64,000 nt of DNA, taken from Pseudolysinimonas kribbensis (GTDB lineage Bacteria; Actinomycetota; Actinomycetes; Actinomycetales; Microbacteriaceae). The stretch covers positions 930,001 to 994,000 of the forward strand of contig NZ_BSVB01000001.1 of NCBI RefSeq assembly GCF_030161895.1, given 5' to 3'. The notes under the pieces are model-generated. The model saw nothing but the letters and a program-made list of their open reading frames with translations. It was not told where the DNA came from and ran no database searches. The position numbers were made by a program, and so were the translations under genes. Shown in pieces: positions 1-8,337 of this stretch (position 1 is its first letter; every line of letters begins with the position of its first letter).

Positions 1-1715
1 CCCCTGCACAGGTGCGCTGAGCTGGTCGAGTTTGTACTCGAGAAAGGTGTGACTGATCGCCGCGTACTCGGCATTGGCGACCGTGCGCGCGTGGTACCCG
101 CCTTCACCGGCGACATACGCCGGGATCCGCTCCTGCACGTGCGCAAGGCCGCCATCCGCGTAGCCCTGGTCGGAGTAGTTGTCCCACGTCCACTCGATGC
201 GGGTCAACGGCAGCAGAGCCTGCGGGCGGAAGACGTACATCGATCCCAGCGGCGCAAGCGGTGAGATCTCATCGAGCGGAATGTGCACGTCGAGCCGGGC
301 GAGCAGTTCGGCCGCCCGATCCTTGTTGGTGAACCAGGCGCCGCCGAGCGTCGGGAACCCGATGTGCACGGTGGGAGGGAAGACGAGACCCAGCCCGCGC
401 TCACGCTGGAACAGGCCCAGCAGGTTCGCCGCATAGCCCGGCGACTTGAGCAGATTATCCAGCTGCTGCGCTCGGAAGAAGTCGCCCACCGCCGCCTTCT
501 CCTGCGTCGAGCGCTTGGAGTGGACCTTCACGATCAGGTCGTAGCGACCACCGATCAGGACGTCGCGCAGGCCGACGAAGAGGGCGCTGATGTCGCGGCC
601 GTCGTTGGATCCAACGACCCGCACCTCGGTCCTGTCCCTCCGCACATCGTCGCGGCGATCGAGGATTCCCCGCAGAGTCTCGGCCTTCTCCTCGTCGCTC
701 GTGGTGACGTACAGGTCATAGCTCGACGGCAGCATCTCCAGGCGGTCGAGCAGCTCGTCGGCGAGGTCGAGGTAGTAGACGTGCACGGCGGCGGCGATCC
801 GGAACGGCTTCCGGGGATCGTAGCCGTCCATCCGGTCCGGAAGGATCTCGAGCAGCGACGCAGAGGTGTTGAGGATCTTCGGCGCTGCCGTGTGGGCGAG
901 GTTCTGCAGGATCAGGTCGGCCGGATAGCCCTCCGCGGTCGCCGACTGGAGCAGCAAGCGCCCGATGATCGCCTCCCGATCGAGATAGAGCGGATCGTGG
1001 AAGAAGGGCCGGCGCTTGAGCACGGGGCAGCCGTCCGACAGCAGCTGCAGGGCGGCGTCGAACGCGGGGTGCGGGGTGGCCGCGTAGTTCTCGTGCGGGT
1101 AGGCGACTGCCCATGTGAACCCGGCCTCGGCGAAATAGGGGTGAATCGGGTCTCGTGCCGCGTGATCGAGTCGTCGTACGACACGACGCGCGGCATGTCG
1201 CGCCAGTAGCGCCGCCACGCATCGGAGGCGACCATGCGGCGCCGGACCGCGATCCAATGCGACTGGATGTGCACCGGCAGCGCGAGGCGTGGATTGCGCG
1301 GGTGAGACTCCACCGCGCCATGGTCGGTGATCCCCCAGAAATCGAGTTCGCGACCATCCATCTGCGTGAAGAGAGGCGCGAGATCGCGGACCGGCCCGAA
1401 CCAGGTGTAGTTAACGAGCAGCACCTCGTCGTAGTCGGCGAGCCGATCCTCTCCGAAGGCGTCAAGAGCCTCCTTGTAGCCCCAGGCGTCGAACCCGACG
1501 TTCTCGCGCTGGAAGATCTCGTCGGTCACGGCTGCGAGTCGCCCGCGGCTCTCGGCGGTGATGATCCCGTTGACGATCGCGACGATGTGATCGGCGAAGG
1601 GCCGCAACCGCTCGAGCTTGTACGGGATGTAGTCGTCGACGACACCGCGCACGTCGTAGAAGAGGTAGAAGAGGACGCGTCGCCTTCCGGGCGGGAACGT
1701 CGTCTCAGTCCTCAT
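1..1715 (-). CDS. RgpF-like rhamnan synthesis protein (3' end outside window, one frameshift)
   Basis: The N-terminal part resembles the rhamnan synthesis F family (RgpF, Pfam PF05045), which helps assemble or modify rhamnose-rich wall polysaccharides at the cytoplasmic face. I see an early FYLFYD segment, then VGFDAWGYKEAL and LLVNYTWFGP blocks typical of the family. About 571 codons are visible and the frame is still open at position 1, so the C-terminus is missing. The ATG at 1715 is the first start that keeps the conserved N-terminus. The frame breaks near 1138-1141, where a GGGG run needs one more base; after that the translation resumes without a gap (TPYFAEAG), so a sequencing error is more likely than a real mutation. 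It is divergent from the SDR gene at 1846. Family assignment is by recognition of sequence blocks, not a search. Confidence 0.75.
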
Positions 1716-1845
1716 AGATGCATGGTTCCAAAGAGAGGGGGCTGTGGCGACAGGAGGGCGCGCCGACGCCGATCGATAGTCTGATCGTACGCGAGGCGCA
1801 CCTGCGGGATTGCTGCGCCGCCCGCCGCAAGCGATCAGGAGCACC

Positions 1846-2694
1846 ATGTCTGCCACCACCGTCCTGGTGACTGGCGCTGCCGGATACGTCGGACGTCACG
1901 TCGTGAAAGCGCTGCTGGATCGCGGTGCGCAGGTCGTCGCCACCGTGCGACCCGGCTCGAGGGCCGACGTCGACCCGCGTGCGACGGTCGTCGCCGCCGA
2001 CGTGCTCGATCCGGATTTCCGGCTGGCCGACCTCGGGAGCCCCGCACCCGCGACCGCCATCCATCTCGCCTGGCAGGACGGCTTCACCCACAATGCGCCG
2101 TCGCACCTGCTGCGGCTCACCGATCACTTCCGCTTCCTGACCGGGCTGGCCGACTCGGGCGTGGGACGGATCGCCGTTCTCGGCACGATGCACGAGGTCG
2201 GCTACTGGGAGGGAGCCATCCAGGCGGACACTCCGACGAACCCGCTCTCGCTCTACGGGGTCGCGAAGGACGCGCTCCGCCGTTCCACCGACATCGCGTT
2301 GCGAGACCGTGTCGAGCTGCAGTGGCTGCGCTGCTACTACATCTACGGCGATGACCGGAACAACCAGTCGATTTTCACGCGCATCCTCGAAGCCGTCGAC
2401 CGGGGGCAGACGACGTTCCCGTTCACGTCGGGCAAGAACCTCTACGACTTCATCGACGTGGCCGAACTCGGCCGCCAGATCGCCGTGGCCGCCACTGCGC
2501 CCGGGGTGACCGGCACGATCAACTGCTGCACCGGCGATCCGATGTCGCTGGCCGACGCGGTGCAGGGCTTCATCGACACCAACCGGCTGCCGATCACGCT
2601 CGAGTTCGGCGCCTACCCGGATCGGCCGTACGACTCGCCCGGCACCTGGGGCGATGCCGGCGACATCCGCCGGATCATGGCCGAATTCGGCTAG
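1846..2694 (+). CDS. NAD-dependent epimerase/dehydratase (short-chain dehydrogenase)
   Basis: An extended SDR enzyme acting on a nucleotide sugar, probably in the cytoplasm. The NAD-binding motif GAAGYVG is at about residues 10-16 and the catalytic YxxxK (YGVAK) at about 137-141. The ATG at 1846 is chosen because AGGAG lies 4 nt upstream (1837-1841) and the Rossmann fold starts directly after it; an upstream in-frame ATG at 1810 adds only 12 unlikely residues. At 282 residues the protein is slightly short, and it ends at AEFG, where related enzymes usually continue for 15-30 residues. The stop lies two bases before an IS481 element, so the C-terminus may have been trimmed by the insertion (inference). 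The substrate cannot be told from sequence; a dTDP- or CDP-6-deoxyhexose reductase or epimerase fits the locus. Confidence 0.8.
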   Translation: MSATTVLVTGAAGYVGRHVVKALLDRGAQVVATVRPGSRADVDPRATVVAADVLDPDFRLADLGSPAPATAIHLAWQDGFTHNAPSHLLRLTDHFRFLTGLADSGVGRIAVLGTMHEVGYWEGAIQADTPTNPLSLYGVAKDALRRSTDIALRDRVELQWLRCYYIYGDDRNNQSIFTRILEAVDRGQTTFPFTSGKNLYDFIDVAELGRQIAVAATAPGVTGTINCCTGDPMSLADAVQGFIDTNRLPITLEFGAYPDRPYDSPGTWGDAGDIRRIMAEFG

Positions 2695-3670
2695 CTGCAG
2701 TGCCCAGGCAGGTTGTTGAGTCTACTGATGGGCGGGAGCTTGCCGGTGGCGGGGGTCGTGGTGATTGTAGAAGTGCAGCCAGGCTGGGAGTGCGGCTCGG
2801 CGGGCTGATTCGTTTGTTGCAGTGGCGGCTGAAGGCCCAGCCGTCGGCGAGGGTTCGGTGGAACCGTTCGATCGTGCCGTTGGTTTGCGGGCGATAGGGA
2901 CGGGTCTTTTCGCGGTGATGTGGAGGCCCATGCAAGCGTCGCGCCAGGCGTGGGATTTGTCGGCGGAGCCGTTGTCGGACAGCACCCTCTGGACCGTGAT
3001 GCCGCGGTCGGCGAACCATGACACGGCTCGTTGGAGGACTCCGATCGCGGTGGCTGCGGTTTCGTTGTCGTGGATCTCGTCGTAGGCGGCGCAGGAGTGG
3101 TCCTCGATGACGGTGTGCACGAATACGTGCCGCATCAGCACACCGCGATGCTTGCTGCAGGCCTTGCCCGGAGTCGCCGCCCCGGTTCCGGTCGCCTTGC
3201 TGCTTGCCGACGACCCGCCAGCCGCCGCCATCGGGAATGATGCCGAGCTTCTTCACATCGACATGTATCAACGAACCTGGCAACTCGTGCTTGTAACGGC
3301 GGGCCCGTTCTCCGGCCTTCACATCGACATGCGAGAGCCGGTTCAGGCGGCAACGGACCAGCACCGCGTGAACGGTTGACGCCACATCCCGAGCCGTCCG
3401 GCAATCTGCACCGGACCCAGCCGCTTCCGGATCGACAGATGCACGATCTTCTTCCACCGGCTGCGGAGTCTTGTTCGGATGCGAATGCGGACGCGACGAT
3501 CGGTCAGCCATCCCGTCAGCGCCGAGCTCGACATAGCGTTTGGCCCACTTCGCCGCGGTCGGATACGACACCCGGAAGAAGTCCGCCGCGACTGACCACC
3601 CCTCATCAACGATCTGGCGAGCAAGACGAAGCCGATGACGCGGCGTCAGGGTCGCATCACCGTGAGACAC
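2691..3670 (-). pseudogene. IS481-family transposase, several frameshifts
   Basis: A DDE transposase of the IS481 family. In pieces from three frames I read an N-terminal helix-turn-helix (RLRLARQIVDEGWS, then AKRYVELGADGM), the first catalytic Asp in SLIHVDVKKLG, the second in RVLSDNGSA, the Glu in GTIERFHRT and the C-terminal LPAWLHFYNHH block. The GTG start at 3670 has AGGAGG about 5 nt upstream. At least four frame changes are needed between about 3470 and 2840 to join the blocks, more than in any neighbouring gene, so real decay is likely on top of any sequencing error. The stop TAG at 2691-2693 lies outside the left repeat and pairs with the TAG of the convergent SDR gene in the palindrome CTAG. 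Confidence 0.85.
2696..2719 (+). repeat. Left terminal inverted repeat of the IS481 element
   Basis: Reads TGCAGTGCCCAGG followed by CAGGTTGTTGA. It matches the reverse complement of the right end (TGTAGTGCCCAGG, then GACGTTGTTTG) with few mismatches. The transposase frame reads through it and stops just outside at 2691-2693. Confidence 0.75.
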
Positions 3671-3748
3671 GAGAACCTCCTGGGCCAGAGCGAGTAGTAG
3701 CCGCTCCACTTTGCCGAGGAGGTTCTCGTCACATCAGGGCATCCAGAT

Positions 3749-3772
3749 CAAACAACGTCCCTGGGCACTACA
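3749..3772 (-). repeat. Right terminal inverted repeat of the IS481 element
   Basis: On the minus strand it reads TGTAGTGCCCAGG then GACGTTGTTTG, the partner of the repeat at 2696-2719. The transposase GTG start lies about 80 bp inside it. Confidence 0.75.
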
Positions 3773-3841
3773 GCGAGCTCCGTGCCTACCTGGCCCCGAA
3801 GGGGGTAGACAGGTTCGGCCTTCATGAAAAAATGAAGCCTT

Positions 3842-4726
3842 ATGGTTGAGCCTGGACTCCCACTCTCACGTCGCACGCTGCTCGTCGGCGGAACCGCGGC
3901 CATCACAGGGACGGTCCTTGGCTTAGGAACGCTGGCGTCCCCCGCATTTGCGGCATCGGTAAGCGCGGCTGGTGTCATTGCGGCAGGCCGCTCGTACTTG
4001 AATATGACCCTGTCTCAGATGCGACCCCTTACGACGCCTCCCTGGTCCAACTACCCAGACGCGGATTGGTGCGCGTGGTACGTGTCCTGGTGCCTTCGAG
4101 GGCTCGGATATGGCGAACGCACGTACGCAACGGACTTCAATTTCCTTCCAGCCAGCGCATCGCCGCAGGTCGGAGACCTGGCGGTCTTCGGCACGTACCA
4201 CATCGGTTTCGTGTCTCAGGTCAGCGGCGGAATCCGAATCCTCGACGGCAACCGGGTCTCGACAGGGGCCCCGCCAATGGGGACTCGCGTGAATGAAGGC
4301 AACAACTTCGATTCGCCGGTCTATCGCCGGCCTGCTTACTCGTCCAGCGAACCGCAACTGACAGGAGACGATGACGACATGAGCGTCCTTTACTTGACCA
4401 CCTCCGCATCGACTGACGGGGTGATTCCCAGCGGATGGGCATTTCTCGACAGCGGCATTGGCCCGATCCGGCCCCTGACCGCCTACCAGCGACACAACCT
4501 GCTCTGGTTCGGAGGCTACGACGACAACGGCAACGCGGGCGGGGGCGCTCCCACCGGTTCCCAGGTCCCGTTGCGACTCGCCGCGGTGCCCGGCAACACG
4601 ATCCGCCAGCTCGCTCAGAGTGTGGGCTGTGCGGAGTGGGCGGGCACGCCGCCAACGCTGGTCGTTACCGGTCGGGTCTTCTACGGGAGCGAGACACCGT
4701 TTTACCCCAAGGTCTCGATCGGGTAG
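3842..4726 (+). CDS. Tat-exported CHAP/NlpC-like cysteine amidase
   Basis: A predicted secreted peptidoglycan amidase or endopeptidase. The N-terminus carries a twin-arginine signal (SRRTLLVGG, about residues 9-17), a hydrophobic stretch and an AFA cleavage site near residue 37. The next domain has the CHAP/NlpC pattern: Cys77 in ADWCAWYVSWC and His120 in TYHIGFVSQ, preceded by GDLAVF. The region after about residue 170 (to 294) has no fold I recognise; it contains an acidic GDDDD stretch and repeated Trp/Gly-rich segments. No strong ribosome-binding site precedes the ATG. Base composition is visibly less GC-rich than the flanking locus, and the gene follows an IS element directly, so transfer from a phage or another actinobacterium is plausible (inference). 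A role in lysis or bacterial competition cannot be excluded. Confidence 0.7.
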   Translation: MVEPGLPLSRRTLLVGGTAAITGTVLGLGTLASPAFAASVSAAGVIAAGRSYLNMTLSQMRPLTTPPWSNYPDADWCAWYVSWCLRGLGYGERTYATDFNFLPASASPQVGDLAVFGTYHIGFVSQVSGGIRILDGNRVSTGAPPMGTRVNEGNNFDSPVYRRPAYSSSEPQLTGDDDDMSVLYLTTSASTDGVIPSGWAFLDSGIGPIRPLTAYQRHNLLWFGGYDDNGNAGGGAPTGSQVPLRLAAVPGNTIRQLAQSVGCAEWAGTPPTLVVTGRVFYGSETPFYPKVSIG

Positions 4727-5309
4727 CAACCTGCCCGGTTGGCGTAGGGTTTGACGCTTCGCGGCGATTGGGAACCCGAGCATCGCGCGCAACACCCTCA
4801 AGGATTTGCGACCAGGAGGACTCTCGCACTCGATGTGATCATTGTCCGCGTCAGAGTCGACGCTGTCGCCGCAGTGCGGGTGGTAGAGCTGGACCCAGGC
4901 CTGCGCCTGAGGCCAGGTGGCGAGTCATTGCAGTCGGCGTTGTGTTCGCCGGCGGCAGCGCGGAGCAATCGCGGTGGGCGGCAGCCCTGGCGAAGGCCCC
5001 GCCGTTGACGAAGATTTAGGCGTGCTGTGTGGTGTCCTCTCCGGGTATCGGCCTCGTCGGAGAGGTTTAGCCCGTCGCCAGGGAGACGGTGTCGGCCGTG
5101 TGGGCCTCGTGGTTTATCGCCGGTCTCGAACCGGTCCGAGCCCGAGAGTCGCTGCGACTCGTGCAGCGACCGGCCGAACACCGCCCGGCCGGGTCGACGC
5201 CGATCCGCTCACGAGGGGCACGGCGCCGTTCATGTGGGCCGGCAACCACGTCGTCCTAGAGCAATTACGGGAAGTTCGCTCCGCACCCGACCGGGGTACA
5301 TTCCGCGGC
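4727..5309. other. 583 bp without a supported gene
   Basis: No frame in this stretch has sequence I recognise. Short overlapping open frames on both strands look like random GC-rich openness. The base composition is closer to the IS/CHAP region than to the locus downstream, so it may be the remainder of the same inserted segment. I see no clear terminator, tRNA or repeat in it. Confidence 0.5.
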
Positions 5310-6212
5310 TCAGGCCGCTCCCGGGTCGCGTCCGCCCAGCCCGTGACGCAGCAGGATGCGCACGCCGCTCGCCGATCCGCCCCGGATCGCCGCCGGCAGA
5401 CGGGTGAGCGCGTGCAGTCGCGACGACCAGTGACGCCGGGCCGCCGCGGCCGCCCGGTTCCACCCGAGCGCGGCGAATCGTGAGGCCTCGGAGTCGAATA
5501 GCCGGCGCTCCTGCACGAAGCGGCTGCCATCCACCGCCTTCGCCGACGACACGCTCGCGCGATGCCGCCGATACTGGAACACCACGCGGTCGTCGAGCAC
5601 GAGCGAACCCCCGTCCGCGACGATGTCCAGCAGCATGATGAGGTCCTGCACCACGTCGAGGTCGGGCTCGAATCCATATCGGCGCAGCTCCGACACCCGC
5701 CAGACGAGCGACGGGAAGTACGTCCAGTTGCCGCGCAGCAGGCTCGCCGCGAGCTCCTCCCCCGCGTAGACACGCGCTCCCGTGCCCCGGAACCGCAGCA
5801 TCCACTTCAACCTGTCCGGCAGCGGCAGGTAGACGGAGCCGTCGCTGTCGATGACCTCGACGCCCGGTTGCACGATCGCCGCATCCGGATGCTCGCGCAG
5901 GAGCTCCGTGACACGTGCCACGAAGCCGGGCAGCATGATGTCGTCGCAACCGAAGAGCATGGAGAACTCGCCCTCCATGCGGGAGACGCACTCGATGTAA
6001 TTACGACTGACGCCCAGGTTCTGCTCGTTGCGCACGTATTCGATCCGCGGATCGCCGAGGGAGCGCACCCACTCTCCGGGTGCCTCGTCGGGATACCGAT
6101 CGTCGACGACGGTGAGACGCCAATCCGGGTCGGTCTGCGCGAGCACGCTCTCGACCGCCAGCCGGAGGTGATCCGGCCGGCCGTAGAACGGCAGGAGGAT
6201 GTGGAACGTCAC
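5310..6212 (-). CDS. Family 2 glycosyltransferase
   Basis: A GT-A fold transferase of about 300 residues that adds a sugar to a lipid-linked or nascent glycan at the inner membrane face. It starts with TFHILLPFYGRPDHL, shows the acidic nucleotide-binding pair TVVDDRYPDE near residue 40 and a DxD-type FGCDD at about residue 90. The C-terminal part is Arg/Ala-rich and lacks a membrane anchor. The GTG start overlaps the stop of the upstream PLP-enzyme gene by GTGA, so translation is probably coupled. Being last in the gmd-reductase-3-dehydratase operon, it is the natural candidate to transfer the dideoxy sugar made by those genes (inference). Confidence 0.8.
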   Translation of the reverse strand: MTFHILLPFYGRPDHLRLAVESVLAQTDPDWRLTVVDDRYPDEAPGEWVRSLGDPRIEYVRNEQNLGVSRNYIECVSRMEGEFSMLFGCDDIMLPGFVARVTELLREHPDAAIVQPGVEVIDSDGSVYLPLPDRLKWMLRFRGTGARVYAGEELAASLLRGNWTYFPSLVWRVSELRRYGFEPDLDVVQDLIMLLDIVADGGSLVLDDRVVFQYRRHRASVSSAKAVDGSRFVQERRLFDSEASRFAALGWNRAAAAARRHWSSRLHALTRLPAAIRGGSASGVRILLRHGLGGRDPGAA

Positions 6213-7405
6213 CGCGCCAGGCCGGCGAGCACCTCGTGCACCCGGTCGATCCCCTCGTGGACCGGGAAGTGGTGGTTGCCGATGAACAGTCCGTCGACGT
6301 GCACGCGGTCGGCCGCGGGCAGTGCCTCTGGCACGACGGCGTCGTAGTGGCGCATGACGGGATTGCGGGTGAAGTTGCCGGCGACGATCGGGCGGCACTC
6401 GACCCCCGCGGCGACGAGTGCCTCGACGACCTCGGGACGGCGGCCGGCGAGAGGGCCCTCGAGGATGAACGAGAAGCCGAACCAGCTGCTCTCTCCGGTC
6501 TCGCGCTGGATGCGCACGAACGGCGCATCCGCGAACCGGTCGACGAAATGGGCCGCGTTCTCGCGGCGACCGGCCACGAGGCCCGGGATCTTCTTGGCCT
6601 GCTCGATTCCGATGGCACCGCTCATCTCGAGCGGGCGCACGTTGTATCCGGGGAGCACGAAACGGAACAGGTCGTCGAACTCCTCGCCCGTCTTCGGGAA
6701 CACGTGGTTGTCTTCGGGCAGCTCCCGCGTCCATCCGTGGGCGCGCAGCGACACGAGCTCCTGGTGCAGTTGCTCGTCGTCGGTGAGGACGACCCCACCC
6801 TCCATGGTGGAGATGTGGTGGGAGAAGAACGCGCTGAATGTGCCCATCAGCCCCGCCGTGCCCGCCCAGACGCCGTCGGCCCGCGCGCCCAGCGATTCGC
6901 AGTTGTCCTCGAGGATCACGAGCGAATGCCGGTCCGCGATCTCGCGCAGCCGGCCGAATGCGATCGGGTTGCCGAGCAGGTTGACCGCGAAGATCGCCTT
7001 GGTCGCCTGCGTCACCGCCGTCTCGACCAGGTCGAGGTCGATGTTGAGGGTGTCGAGGTCGACGTCGACGAAGCGCATCCGCAGCCCGTACTGCGCGAGG
7101 GGCGAGTAGGTGGTCGCCCAGGACACCGCGGGCACGAGCACCTCGTCGCCGGCGTTCAGGTCGATACGGGGGTCGAGCACCGCCGCCGCGACCGCGAGGA
7201 GGTTCGCGCTGGAACCCGAGTTGACCATGACGGCATGCCGAGCGCCGAACAGATCGGCGAAGTGGCGTTCGAACTGCCGCACCTTCGGGCCCATCGTGAA
7301 GCGGCCGCTGTCGACGGTCTGCCGGATCGCGTCGTACTCGGCGTCGTCCCACGAGGACGTCGCGAGCGGGAGGGCGGGGTGGGTCTCCCGAGCGGGGTCG
7401 GTCAT
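6209..7405 (-). CDS. DegT-family PLP enzyme with Lys-to-His change: predicted nucleotide-sugar 3-dehydratase (ColD/RfbH type)
   Basis: A 398-residue fold-type I PLP protein of the DegT/DnrJ/EryC1/StrS family. The position that holds the Schiff-base lysine in aminotransferases is histidine: FSHHISTMEGG has His196 eight residues before the first Gly of EGG, as in the HHIT..EGG motif of ColD and RfbH. In those enzymes the change turns transamination into C3 deoxygenation of a 4-keto-6-deoxy sugar. Upstream motifs are intact: NSGSSANLL (about 62-70), the PLP-ring Asp in ILEDNCESLG (about 164-173) and the C-terminal NHHFPVHEG. It overlaps its neighbours by 4 nt on both sides and lies between a GDP-fucose-synthase-like gene and a glycosyltransferase. 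I infer a GDP-4-keto-6-deoxymannose 3-dehydratase; ordinary aminotransferase activity is unlikely. Confidence 0.75.
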   Translation of the reverse strand: MTDPARETHPALPLATSSWDDAEYDAIRQTVDSGRFTMGPKVRQFERHFADLFGARHAVMVNSGSSANLLAVAAAVLDPRIDLNAGDEVLVPAVSWATTYSPLAQYGLRMRFVDVDLDTLNIDLDLVETAVTQATKAIFAVNLLGNPIAFGRLREIADRHSLVILEDNCESLGARADGVWAGTAGLMGTFSAFFSHHISTMEGGVVLTDDEQLHQELVSLRAHGWTRELPEDNHVFPKTGEEFDDLFRFVLPGYNVRPLEMSGAIGIEQAKKIPGLVAGRRENAAHFVDRFADAPFVRIQRETGESSWFGFSFILEGPLAGRRPEVVEALVAAGVECRPIVAGNFTRNPVMRHYDAVVPEALPAADRVHVDGLFIGNHHFPVHEGIDRVHEVLAGLAR

Positions 7406-8337
7406 CGCGAGGCCTTCCGTTCCGAGGCGAGGTACTGGGCGTAGGACTCGGCGTAGCCGGCCGGGAGCGGTGTGGGCGCCGTCCAGCCGAGGGCGGCCGC
7501 AGCCGATGAGTCGAGGAGGCGGCGGGCGACTCCGGAGGGCTTGGTCGAATCGAAGACGAGGTCTCCCGTGAACCCGGTCACCTCCGCAGCCAGCTCATAG
7601 TACTCGCGCACCGTGTGGTCGGCTCCGGCGCCCAGGTTCAGCGCCGCCGGCCATCCGGCGAGGCCTCCGATCTGGGTCACCAGCCAGTCTGCGAGGTCGC
7701 CCGCGTAGGTGAACTCGCGACGCGCCGTGCCGTCGCCCCACACCTCGATCGACGACGAGCCGTCGACGACCGCGGCGTGCGCCTTCGCGATCGCCGCGGG
7801 CACGAGGTGCGCGCGTCCCGCGGAGAAGTCGTCGCCGGGCCCGTACAGGTTGCTGGGGATGGCGACCCGGTAGGCGTATCCGTGCTGGGCGCTGAGGTAG
7901 GCGCAGCGGCGGCCCCCGACGATCTTCGCCAAGGCGTAGCTCTCGTTGGCCGGCTCCAGGGAGCCGGTGAGAGCCGCGTCCTCCCGGATCGGCTGCTCGG
8001 CGTCCGCCGGATAGATGGCTCCGCTCGAGACGTAGAGGAGTTCGGGCACGTCGGCGGCGACCGCGCCCGAGATCACCGCGTCGTCGATGCGGAGGTTCTC
8101 CGCGAGGAAGCGATCGGGTCCGGCGAGCTTGTCGGCGATGCCGGCGACGCGAGCGGCGGCGTGGATGACGGCATCCGGCCGCTCCTCGGCGAGCGCCGCC
8201 GCCGTGGCCGCCGCGTCGCACAGGTCGACGCGCTCGCGCGTGAAGGGCACGAGTTCGTCACCGGGACGCTGCCTCGCCCACGACCGCACGATGCTGGAGC
8301 CGAGCATCCCACCGGCCCCGGTGAGGACGACTCTCAC
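7402..8337 (-). CDS. GDP-fucose/colitose-synthase-like SDR reductase
   Basis: An extended SDR of 311 residues related to Fcl (GDP-L-fucose synthase) and ColC (GDP-L-colitose synthase), which reduce C4 and epimerise C5 (Fcl also C3). Motifs: GAGGMLG near the N-terminus, YVSSGAIYP at about 102-110, the [14 protein letters not shown] block with Tyr134 and Lys138, and [10 protein letters not shown]. The catalytic Ser is kept and a His is kept in AHLVPA. The Cys that acts in epimerisation in E. coli Fcl (SSCIYP) is Ala here (SGAIYP), so epimerisation may be lost or altered. The GTG start overlaps the gmd stop as GTGA and the stop overlaps the next ATG, so the operon is translationally coupled. The product is a reduced GDP-6-deoxy or 3,6-dideoxy sugar of uncertain stereochemistry. 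Confidence 0.75.
   Translation of the reverse strand: MRVVLTGAGGMLGSSIVRSWARQRPGDELVPFTRERVDLCDAAATAAALAEERPDAVIHAAARVAGIADKLAGPDRFLAENLRIDDAVISGAVAADVPELLYVSSGAIYPADAEQPIREDAALTGSLEPANESYALAKIVGGRRCAYLSAQHGYAYRVAIPSNLYGPGDDFSAGRAHLVPAAIAKAHAAVVDGSSSIEVWGDGTARREFTYAGDLADWLVTQIGGLAGWPAALNLGAGADHTVREYYELAAEVTGFTGDLVFDSTKPSGVARRLLDSSAAAALGWTAPTPLPAGYAESYAQYLASERKASR

Larger units (their letters stand above)
2696..3772. mobile_element. IS481-family insertion sequence, 1077 bp
   Basis: The element is bounded by imperfect terminal inverted repeats of about 24 bp (2696-2719 and 3749-3772; outer core TG[C/T]AGTGCCCAGG). It contains a single transposase gene on the minus strand with IS481-type sequence blocks. 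I find no convincing target-site duplication: the left flank ends CTAGC and the right flank begins GCGAG. Its left end abuts the stop codon of the upstream SDR gene; its right end is followed by a lower-GC region with a CHAP-domain gene. The transposase reading frame is broken several times, so the copy is probably inactive unless the breaks are sequencing errors. Confidence 0.85.

Noticed and set aside
4727..5309. Remnant of a second transposase in the gap after the CHAP gene
   Set aside because: Short reading frames on the minus strand looked vaguely transposase-like, but no catalytic motif or terminal repeat could be found.
6236..7444. A 402-codon plus-strand open frame opposite the DegT-family gene
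   Set aside because: Antisense to a gene with intact PLP-enzyme motifs and coupled neighbours; no motif of its own.
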